Of a DNA stretch of 64,000 bases, positions 46,410 through 55,585 are shown piece by piece. This stretch comes from Desarmillaria ectypa. Lineage: Eukaryota; Basidiomycota; Agaricomycetes; Agaricales; Physalacriaceae. The position numbers and the translations under genes are program-made. Numbering within the stretch: the stretch's first letter is position 1; each line of letters begins with the position of its first letter. Under the pieces are notes generated by a model. The model was not told the DNA's origin, ran no database searches, and saw only the letters and a program-made list of their open reading frames with translations. Where the stretch lies: contig JAUDYN010000012.1 in the NCBI GenBank assembly GCA_030407005.1, positions 124,001 to 188,000 of the forward strand. Reading direction: 5' to 3'.

Positions 46410-47617
46410 TGTAAGGCTGGCAAACTCTCTGGTGAGAGAATTACAGTTTTCTTTTACAAGATCTCATGTATGCATTAAGTATACAAGGAGATGCAAAAAC
46501 CACCTGCTTTAGATCAGTATGAATCTGCTTCTGATAGCAGAGAGGAGTGAGAGAGTGGGACTCAATGTCCTTTCAAGAGAGTAAGATTCAAGAGCTGGTT
46601 CTGAGTAATAGTGATGAGCTTCTATGCTGTCTGCTAGCAATACTAGGTGTGAGGCTACTAAAGTATGCTAAGCTAGAGGCTTAGATAAGAAATTTATTTC
46701 ATTAGTGTGCTATGAGCTTCCTTTTTATTCTTTAGTTATATTGGTGCTTTTATACTTCTCCAACTTCTTACCTCTATACCTATCCACTCTGACAATCTTG
46801 CCAAGTAGCAACCTGCTTCATTGTGTCTACCCCCTTTTTACACTCCTAAATGATTCTTCTAAGGGAAAACCATATGAGATCACCATCATTGATGATATTA
46901 AGGCAGAGGCATGGGCTTTTACTGGCAGACAGCCATCCATTATGCTCTGATGAAAAAGTTGGTTACTGATGATAGATGGTAGTGTGGATGGTGATCCATT
47001 GGCCTCTGATTCCTGGTCTGGTAGAAAAGTGGGTTACTGACAATAGATGTTATAGCCCTGTCTAACATGTGACTTGGGATGTAAGCTTCTCTCTGGGCTG
47101 TCTCACATTCAGACAATCACCCATTTGTTGAGAGTTTGGCTTGGTCTTTAGTGTGGTGTAGTAGAAGGTGTATGAATGTAATTTAGTCAAAAGGTAGAGT
47201 ACAATGGTGAATACTACTCTACTTATATACTGAAAGTATGGTATTATTAATAGATGAAATGGTATGGTCCATAAGAGAATGGTGTTGAAGTTGGATGGAT
47301 CATACACCAATCAGAGTAAATGAGAGTGTTAATCAATGAGAACTGGGGTGGTTGTTGGTGAGTAGGTTGATACGAAGTGAAGACTGTTGATTAGATAGGA
47401 TGTGTCATGGATATGACTTAATAAGATAAGATAAGAGAAAAATTGTAACAATAGATAGCCATGTTGATGGCAGTCCATTGTCTCCTGACCTTCATTTCCT
47501 TTATTTCTAGTGGATCCTAGTCCTATTAACTGAGCAGATGGGTGTTGTTAATCCTGTGGTGAGTGCTAGCTTGGCAGAAGCCAAAATTTGGTGCACATGT
47601 ATATGTGATGTAGCACA
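46410..47617 (-). repeat. 5' LTR of element 1, copy 2, interrupted by a solo LTR
   Basis: About 800 bp after removing the 408-bp insertion (solo LTR plus duplication). On the minus strand it runs TGTGCTACATC...CCTTACA and is followed by the PBS, leader and gag. Nearly identical to 27,272-28,069 over the half next to the leader (46,412-46,973, one difference seen), and much less so in the outer part. Confidence 0.78.
47048..47450 (-). mobile_element. Solo LTR (403 bp) of the chromovirus superfamily
   Basis: In plus-strand reading TGTTATAGCCC...AATTGTAACA, flanked by exact 5-bp duplications ATAGA at 47,043-47,047 and 47,451-47,455. On the minus strand it opens with TGTTACAATTTTTC and tandem GATA-type motifs (TTATCTTATCTTATT) and ends AGGGCTATAACA, like the outer solo LTR at 30.76/39.69 kb. 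Inserted in the element 1 LTR. Confidence 0.93.
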
Positions 47618-49086
47618 CCATCTTCAGTGTTCATCTTCCAGTAGTCATTGATGAGTGTTTTTAACTCTGGAATTTCCTTCTCATAGTGCCAGTATTCAAT
47701 ATGCAGATATTTCTTGAATAAATATCACCATTTAGCTCTGGTTTTCTTGGCATTGATAATGATAGTTGCCTTGGCAGGAGTGAATATAACCACTTGAACT
47801 TCCATAGCTCTCTTGTTCTTGAGATACTTAACAATCACTCCTTTTGCATTGCCTAAGTTTCTATCAGTGACCATTGATTTTCTTCAGATCTGTAACCTTT
47901 CCACTTAACAAGATAGTCAGTAACTATTCTTGACAGTTGGCCTTTTCTTCCATAAACTTTGTGGGGTCTGTTATCAAGAATAGATTTAATTTTATATTCT
48001 TCTTTACTATAGATAATATCCAGCAGAGAAGAGGAAGGTTGTTCCTGATTGGAGAAGGTAGGAGAAACATATGCTGTAAGGAGGATCTCATTGAAGATGG
48101 ATAGATTTTCCAGGCTGGGGAAAGTTTTAGCTTGTAAGCTGAGAGACTATATTTTTTAATGATGGTGAAGGGTCTGACTCATTTGTTATCAAGCTTTTTC
48201 TTAGGATGAGACAAGTGTAAATTTGTGGTGTCAAGCTAAACCTTTTGACCAATTTGGTACTTGACTGCTATTCTCTTTTTCTTGTCATATTGATTTTTCA
48301 TTTGCTCAGCCACTTTTTGTAAAGCAGTCTTGGTCTCATCATGAATGTGTTTCATCATGTTCTGGAATAATTCTGATGCAAGGGTACAGAGGGGAGAGTA
48401 AGTGTTCAAGTCAGGAGCAACTTGAGGATTTTGGCCATAGTTGATCTGAAATAGACTTTTGCCCATTGCAGAGTATATGCAATTGTTGTGTTGAAAAGCT
48501 GCTAGTGGCAGCCATTTGGCCCAGCCATCTTGTCAATAATTGATAAATATTCCAAGATATTTTTCCACCTCTTGGTTGATGCACTCTGTTTGTTTATCAG
48601 TTTGAGGATGAAATGCCATTGAGGTATTTTCTTTGATTTGGAGTATATTGTATAAGTCTGCTAGAAACTTGGATATAAATTATGATCCTTGGTCAGATAT
48701 AATAGTTACAGGCATTCCATACTTGCTATATACTTCATCACATAAAATTTGAGCCCATCCTTCAGATGAGAGCTCACTGCTGCAGACAAGAGGAATTATT
48801 GCCTTAGAGGCTCAGTCAACAATAATAAAAATTACATCATAGCCATTAGAAATGGATAGCCTGGTAACCATATTGATTGAGATATGTGTTCATGGCTCTG
48901 ATGGTACTTCATTAGGATGAAGTGGTGCACATTTGGCCTAAGTGCTTGACTTGGTCCTTGTACAAGTCTCACACCCTTGAATGTAGGTTTTGACATCCTT
49001 CTTCATCTTTGGCCACTAATAGTCTCTCAAGACTAACTTCTTTATCTTCTCTACTCCCAGATATTCCACTATAATGTGATTATGAC
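47618..49086 (-). mobile_element. Fragment F: 3' half of a divergent chromovirus pol
   Basis: Minus-strand integrase, chromodomain-like region and tail of a third chromovirus subfamily; no LTR remains on either side. It begins at the integrase zinc-binding region next to repeat copy B and ends where the element 1 LTR starts. The tail reads VIVKYLKNKRAMEVQVVIF and LINDYWKMNTEDGV, aligned in position with that of Y but more diverged. Confidence 0.82.
47630..49070 (-). pseudogene. Decayed integrase and chromodomain of fragment F
   Basis: From right to left: HNHIIVEYLGVEKIKKLVL and DYWWPKMKKDVKTYIQGCETC (about 49,065-48,960, zinc-binding), catalytic segments with breaks, NQEVEKYLGIFINY (about 48,575-48,535), and the frame 48,236-48,466 (MGKSLFQINYGQNPQVAP, HDETKTALQKVAEQMKNQYD). 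Then KKLDNK-VRPFTIIKKY (GPF position changed) and a chromodomain relic with ILVKWKG-like text near 47,905-47,925. Most stops are TGA or TAG. It is inactive. Confidence 0.78.
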
Positions 49087-50447
49087 AGCAATGATATGCT
49101 GTCTACACATTCACATCTAGAATTTGTGATTTTGTAACAATACTATTGCACATCTATCCTATACTAGTGATACATAGAGGACTATACCTGAGGCTTTGAG
49201 CTGATAGTTAAAAGCAGTAAACAACTAGTAAAGCCAGGACTTAGATGCAACACCATTAGTGGGTTAAATCTACCAGCTAGCCAGACTAGTAACTCAAATG
49301 CTAGCAGGACTAAGTGAAATACAGCCACTAGCAAACAAAGGATGCTACTAGCACACCAAAACTAGGAGCAGAGTACACAGATCTCATGAAGTTCTGTCAC
49401 TAGCAAACCAGACTGGGCATAAATGCCTAAGTCAGGATAACTAGTCACATGGCAATCTTGAAACAGGACTTAGAAATAAATTAGGAATGGATTAACCTTG
49501 AGCCCAGATCTGACTATTTCGATATAGATCTCTTATGATTGATGCTAGTGGAGCCAGACTGCACCCTTAATCATGATCGGATAGCTGTTACAGGCACCAA
49601 TATCCGGATATCCATATAACCGCATTACTAGGGCATGTAGTTGGGCCAAGGGTGCAGAAAGACCAACTGTGGAGTCTCTAGACCAAATATTTGAAAAGAA
49701 AACAGACTAGACCGACTATTGTGTGATTATTCACCATTATTCGTGACTAGCCAAGAAATCCTTACCAATATACCCTATACCCAGATGATATTTATAGTTC
49801 TGCCTCAGTAGTATATAAGTAGTGGGATGGGCGCTTGTGAAAACCAGGCAAGCCATCCCTGCAATTGAGCTCTCACTGGTAGTAACTGGTGTCCCCAACT
49901 AAAGGCTTTTGTGCTTAACCTCAATGAAGTGATTAATAGTCACTAAGTCACCCATAGAATTGCATTGAATTGAAGTCCATTAGAGTCACTGTTGTGTCCT
50001 GCAAAGGTCCGGAGTGTTTTGAAGTTAGTTCAAGCAAAGTTCTCAGAGTTATAGTTTATTCTTAGGCCAACAGTGCCACTAGTTAGCCAAGAGTGCGGCT
50101 AGTCAAGTGTTTATCACTTGTAGGAAGCAGTATAGGGCCAAGAGCGCCACCAGTCTGAAGCAGTTTCAGTCAGAACGAGCGCAGTAGCTCAAACCAAGTC
50201 ACTCTTATCCAATTGTGTCTTACCCACCCCACTAGTACGAGCAGTACTTTGTATAAACTCACTAGTAACGAATAAAACATCTTGAAGACAATTGTACTTG
50301 ATTATTGAAGTCTGCAGAGTGCTTCCATCATACTCAAAACCGCCCGAATTCAATATTGGTGATTAAGTGTAGAGTAGTAAGAGGTTTAGTGTGATTGGTG
50401 TTCATTGCCATTCCCTAATTCTTTTGTCACTCACCGTTACCAAGCAC
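49087..50447 (+). mobile_element. Repeat family R1, copy B
   Basis: About 1.36 kb, nearly co-linear with copy A (8,660-10,020, inverted). It keeps clearly more CpG than A, for example around 49,500-49,640 and 50,000-50,270, so it is younger or was silenced later. It contains many ACTAGT/CTAGT words and no long frame. It separates fragment F (minus) from fragment E (plus). The end common to A and B is ACCAAGCACATCAC; the start is AGC-ATGATATGC. Confidence 0.68.
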
Positions 50448-51980
50448 ATCACCATGGAGAAATTATCGCTCAATACCATGATCATATCACTGCTGGACAT
50501 CCAGGGATTGCAAAGACCAAGGAACTTATTCTCCAAGAATACTGGTGGCTGAAGATGAAGAAAGACATTGAGTCTTACATCAAAGGATGCGAGACTTGTC
50601 AGCAAACGAAGAGTGATACACAGGCCAAAGCTGCACCTCTTCACCCCAATGCTATACCAGACACGCCATGGACTCACATCTCGGTCGACATGGTCACCGG
50701 ACTTCCAGAGTCAGAAGGATTTGATGCTCTACTCATCATCATGGACCAATTCTCCAAGAACATACTCCTAATTCCATGCAATGAGGAATTATCCACCAAA
50801 GGATGGGCTCTAATGCTCTGCAACCATGTCTATGCAAAACATGGTATGCCACAAGTAGTCATATTGGACCGAGGACCACAATTCATATCAGCATTTATGA
50901 AGGAACTATATCGAATGCTGAACATCACACAGAATGCCTCAATGCTGTACCATCCCCAGACTGACAGACAAACAGAGAGAGTCAACCAAGAGATTGAAAA
51001 GTATCTCTGTATCTTTGTCAATCACTGACAGACTGATTGGGTATCATGGCTACTGCTCACAGAGTTTGCCCATAATAACCAAACATATTCGGCTATGGGC
51101 AAAAGCCCCTTCATGATCCTATATGGACACAATCCTTGACTCATTCCCAAGTCAATCCAGAAAACCAGTTTCACAAATCCCATGGCTGTTGACTTCACCA
51201 AAACAATGGCCAAAGTCCACAAAGAAGTCCACAATGCCTTGGAAAAGGCAGTGGCACAAATGAAGGCACAATATGACAAATGAAAACAGACTCCATGGGA
51301 GTATAAAATTGGTGACAAGGTCTGGCTCGATACTGCCAACCTTCATCTTCCATGTCCCAAGAAGAAACTCAATGATAAAATGAATGGGACCATTCAAAGT
51401 CATCGAAAAGTCAGGATCAGCAGCATACAAGCTGAAGCTACTGCCACATTGGAAGATACACCCCTGATTGAACAAGAAATTATTGACTCCTTACATTGAA
51501 CCTTCATTTCCCAACCAGCAACAACCACTGCCTCCTTCTTCAGACCTCATCGATGGTCAAGAAGAATACGAAATCGAAGACGTCCTGGATTTGCACACTA
51601 GGAAAGTATGCTCCAAAAGAGGACAGTCATCTAGAGAAGTCACAGACTATCTAGTCAAGTGGAAAGGATGGACCTGCAAACACAACTCATGGGTTTGAGA
51701 AAACGAGATGACAAACACATTGGAAGCGATCCAAGAGTATGAGGCTAGCATAAACCGCACCCTATACACTCCAAAAATCATAACCAAGGACAAAACAGTG
51801 GTCAAGATCCTAGACCATGAATATTTAGAACATGGTGATGTAGCCTATCTTGCCAAATGAAAAGATGGATACACCAAGTGGATCATCAATCCAGACAAGA
51901 ACTTATGGAAAAAGCTGATTGACCAGTACTGGGTCAGTCAAATTGCAACACAATTCAACACCCCAGAAGAAAAACCTTAG
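50448..51980 (+). pseudogene. Integrase and chromodomain of fragment E
   Basis: The frame 50,405-51,028 carries YHDHITAGHPG, GCETCQQTK, HISVDMVTG (first Asp), VILDRGPQF (second Asp) and TERVNQE (Glu), so all three catalytic acids remain. A TGA at about 51,026 and another at 51,138 follow, and near 51,378 one extra A (AATGATAAAATG against GATGACAAATG in Y) shifts the frame before the GPF motif. The chromodomain EEYEIEDVLDL and DYLVKWKGW is in 51,468-51,698. The tail runs to TAG at about 51,978. Confidence 0.88.
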
Positions 51981-52012
51981 CAGTTGGGATGACTGCTTTA
52001 ACAAGGGGGTAA

Positions 52013-52430
52013 TGTTACAATTTTTCCGTTATCTTATCTTATCCAAGTTATATCCATGACTCATTCATCTAATCTAGTAATGATTCTGACTCATATCCAG
52101 CTACTCGCTGACAACTACCCTCATTCTCACCATCTGTCACCCCAGACTCTTTCTATTAGACCAATGATCCTTCTGGACCATCCAACTTTGACACCATTCC
52201 AGCATGGACTGAACTGTTTCACCTAAATATATTGCCATACTCACAGTATATAAACAGAGTAAACTACACCATTGTACTCTATCTTTCAACTAAACTTAAT
52301 CCATACACTGCTTACTCGCACTACACTAAAGACCTGGCCTACTCTCTCTATTGGGTAACTGTTTGAATGCATAACAGCCCAGAGGGATCAGCTGACATCC
52401 CAAGTCACATGTCTAAGTCAGGCCCTAACA
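52013..52430 (+). repeat. 3' LTR of fragment E
   Basis: 418 bp, TGTTACAATTTTTCC to GGCCCTAACA, with GATA-type repeats near 52,029-52,042 and a TATATAAACAG box near 52,247. Close to the LTRs of Y, including the segment that the 5' LTR of Y has lost. Confidence 0.9.
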
Positions 52431-53632
52431 ACAAGATGCTCAATAAGGAGGATGTCTCTTGCCCCTCATCAGATAGCCTCTGCTCATGTCCAGTCATATT
52501 CAGTAGTGAAGTTCTCACTATAGAGAAGTTGCTCCTGTTCAGTGAGCAGGAGCAAGGCATAGGCAGGAAGAGATTGATAATAGTAATGTGGCCACTAGGA
52601 CCATCTGTTCTAATACTCTGTGATTGTCTCCTTCTTAAAGGCCCTTGACTGCTCTTTTGGAACATGGTGTCTTGCATTCCAGTATTATCTTCAGCAATAT
52701 GTCTCTTCATCTTCTCTCAGTAATTAGCCACTAAATGCATGGCAGGAGTCAATAGTGAGTATACACTCTCAGCAATACTCATTTCAGTCTCATATATGGA
52801 TCCTGAGCTGATTGATGACCCATATAAGCTGAGCTCTATACATGAGGGCAAGAGAAGGGTTTGCCAAATAGGCTAGTCCCATCTTTTCCCTTTGGATAGG
52901 TGGGGGCTTATGGATAGGAGTGATGACAGGGGTGAGTTTCCTTTTGAGGACTTGCTCATTATGTTCATGGATGTGTCAGTGCTCCACTGGGGTATTGTCA
53001 TACCTGAGAGTAAGTGAATCAGGTCAGCTGTCTGAGATATAATGGTGGTTTCAGGCATTGAAGACCATATATTCTGAGTCAGTAGAGGAGTGTGAGTGGA
53101 ATGAGGCATTGTTGTTGTTGCTGAAAATATTAATGATGAGAAGAGAGGATAGAGGGCTTCTGAGTGAGTCTCATATGCAGAGACTCAGGCTGAATTGACT
53201 TGTGACATCACTGTTACTAGACTTGGTGTAAGTGATGGCTGGGATGGCTCTAGTACTTCCTTCAATGAGGATGTGCTGGCCTTTTTCTTCAATGTCCATC
53301 TCAATGAATTGATTAGAGATTGGGTCTAGCTCTTCTTTTTTATCAGATATGGGTCAGAGCATTGTGAAGATGCTTCCATAGGGCTGGACAGCAACATAGT
53401 GATGAGGGAGGTAAATGTGTGATTGGGAAATAGGGTTCCTTTGATTAGTCCAGAAAATTTGATTAAACTAGGGATGGGAGTAATGGGCAATGATCAAGAA
53501 CAAGATACTGGTTTCTATGACCATTCCTATGACTGTCACTAGAATATAGAAGGTATGAGAGGTGATATCTGTGTTCAAGGACATTCAGTTTTCAACAGTA
53601 TTGGTGGTCACTAGAGAAAAGGAAAAGAGGAA
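52431..53632 (-). pseudogene. Gag N-terminal relic of fragment D
   Basis: Frames at 52,873-53,109 (Thr/Ser/Pro-rich, with THTPLLTQNIWSS) and 52,405-52,710 (with MKRHIAEDNTGMQ and QGPLRRRQSQSIRTDG) occupy the position of the Gag N-terminus. No capsid or zinc-knuckle motif lies in this fragment, and frame changes are present. Assignment rests on position behind an LTR and primer-binding site. Confidence 0.55.
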
Positions 53633-53645
53633 GCTTCAGGCTAAT
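53633..53645 (-). promoter_or_regulatory. Self-type primer-binding site of D
   Basis: On the minus strand ATTAGCCTGAAGC follows the LTR directly. It is one base different from that of element 2. A partly matching complement (about 10 of 13) lies in the LTR near 53,810, where decay is evident. It suggests the same self-priming design. Confidence 0.5.
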
Positions 53646-54089
53646 TGTTAGACTCAAACTCCACCAGACAACAATGGTAAACACTGGGCTGTATCATATT
53701 CATACAATCACCCAATGAGTCTAAGAATGCTGTCAACTAAGAGTCAAGACTAAAGGCTAGCTTTAGGCAAGAGGAGGAGTCAACAAGAAAGTTTGGTATA
53801 GATTAAACTTAGCTCAAAGCTGGAGAATACACAGTGAGAGCTATCCTATTTATATACTAAAATGCAGGGTCTAATAATAAAGAGTGAAACAATGTGTTCA
53901 TGTATGAAATGATAAATATGTAGGTATAACCAGGCAACTGTCATGAGTCATAGTATAATAGCTTATTGTTGTTGGGTAACAATGAGGTGACTGGTCCATG
54001 ATCTGTGATAGGCACTGAGATTAGATATGATAAGATCAGTGCCCAGATAAAAGATAAGATAACCATGAAAAATAGATGAAATTGTAACA
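53646..54089 (-). repeat. 5' LTR of fragment D
   Basis: 444 bp, with tandem GATAAGATAA motifs in 54,029-54,061 and a TATA-type box near 53,850-53,860 on the minus strand. The base after its end is followed at once by the start of repeat copy C. Confidence 0.85.
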
Positions 54090-54090
54090 G

Positions 54091-55585
54091 TGTTCACACC
54101 TAGATTTTGTGATTTTATGAAAATATTATCACATGTCTACCTTATACTAGTTTAATATTAATAGCTATAGTTGAGGCTTCAAACTGATAGTCAAGTTTAG
54201 TATACTACTAGTCAATTTAGGACTTAGAAATGACACCACTATTAGGCCAGATCTACCAGCTGACTGGACTAGTGCCTCTTAACTAGTAAGACTCAGTAAA
54301 ATACAGTCACTGGTGACAAGTACAGCTACTAGCACCAAAATAAGAAGCAAGAACACATAGAGACCTTGACCATTCAGTTACTAGTGAACTGATTTGGGCA
54401 TGAACACCTAAGTCAAGATAGCTAGTCACACATGCACTTCAGATTAGACTTAGAAATGAATGAGTAAAGACATAAACCTTAGCCCAGATTCAGCTAGCAT
54501 AATAAAAATCTATTATAATCAGCACTAGTATAGCCAGACCACACTTGGATGGCTATTATAGGCACAAACACATGGCAATTTATATATCTGTGACACTAGT
54601 GGAGTGTGGTTGGGTAGAGAGTATAGATAAGACCACTTGCAGAGCTCTGAGACCTATTAGTTGACAGAAAAAGCAGACTAGACTGATTATTGCATGACTA
54701 TTCACTATTATTCATGACTAGCCAAGAAATCCTTACCAATACACCCTATACTGTTGGTGATTAGGTGGTGGTGACTCAGAGTGGGGATGTGGTTGACTTG
54801 AAATTCTGTCATAGAGTACAGAGACAGTGGTGGGCAAAGTCAAGTCCAAGCTAGGTATGAAGTGCCAAAGTATAAAGTAAGTGGTAAATAAATACAAATA
54901 GAAAGTGGCATTAGAGCTATGAAAACCAATTCTCAATATATACCCAGATGATATTTATAGTTTCTGTACCTTTCTCAGTAGTATATAAGTAGTGGGATGA
55001 GTGCTCATATGCACCAAAGAAGCTATCCCTGCAGTTGAGCCCTCATTAGTAGTAGCTAGTGTCCCCAATTAAAGGCTTTTGTGCATAACCTTGATGAAGT
55101 GTCTTACTAGTCACTTAGTCACCTGTAGTATTGAATGAATTGAAGTGTCTTGAAGTTGCTATTCTGCATTGGAGTGACTCAGAGCATTTCAAAGTTAGTT
55201 AAAGTATTTGTTCTCAGGCCAAGAGTGCTGCTAGTCAAGTGTAGACCACTTGTGAGACCCAGTATTTAGCCCAGAGTCCCACTAGTTTTGAAGTATCAGA
55301 GTTAGACCAAGCACAGTTGCTCAACCTGAGTCACTATTCATCCAATTGTGTCTTAAACCCTGCTAGCATGAGTATTACATCTTGTGTAATTCACTAGTAC
55401 CAAATATACATCTTTGAACAACCTTTTCCTGATTTATTGAAGCCTGCAGAGTGCTTCTATTATACTCAAAACACCCAAACTCAATATAACTGGTGATTTG
55501 TGTAGAGTGGTTAAGGTTTGTGGATTAGAGTTCACTGTTGAGTTCACTAGTCTTAGTCGCTTGCTGTTACCGAGAACATGACCAT
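54091..55585 (+). mobile_element. Repeat family R1, copy C
   Basis: About 1.3 kb of R1 sequence plus an insertion. It starts GTTCACACCTAG and ends near ACCGAGAACATGA. It is less similar to A and B than they are to each other, and very poor in CpG, hence the oldest copy. ACTAGT/CTAGT words are frequent. It marks the right edge of the island: CpG returns from about 55,560. Confidence 0.65.
54750..54943. mobile_element. Insertion of about 190 bp in repeat copy C
   Basis: Copies A and B read ACCCTATACCCAGATG where C has about 190 extra bp between CCCTATA and TATACCCAGATG. A TATA duplicated at both edges could be the target duplication. No terminal inverted repeat or coding text was recognised. 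A small non-autonomous element is likely. Confidence 0.5.

Larger units (their letters stand above)
50448..52430 (+). mobile_element. Fragment E: 3' part of a Y-like chromovirus with 3' LTR
   Basis: Integrase from its zinc-binding domain, chromodomain, tail, purine tract (AACAAGGGGGTAA, 52,000-52,012) and a complete 3' LTR (52,013-52,430). Close in protein and LTR to element Y and relatively little decayed. The left end is cut by repeat copy B; the right LTR end is followed by ACAAG, the expected site of one target duplication copy. Confidence 0.88.
52431..54089 (-). mobile_element. Fragment D: 5' LTR and start of gag of a chromovirus
   Basis: Minus strand. The 5' LTR is 53,646-54,089 (444 bp, TGTTAGACTC to TTGTAACA in plus reading). 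The primer-binding site is at 53,633-53,645, and gag-like frames run down to 52,431, where E's LTR abuts. E was probably inserted in D, and D's remainder was lost. Similar to element 2 in LTR ends, primer-binding site and 5' leader. Confidence 0.82.
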
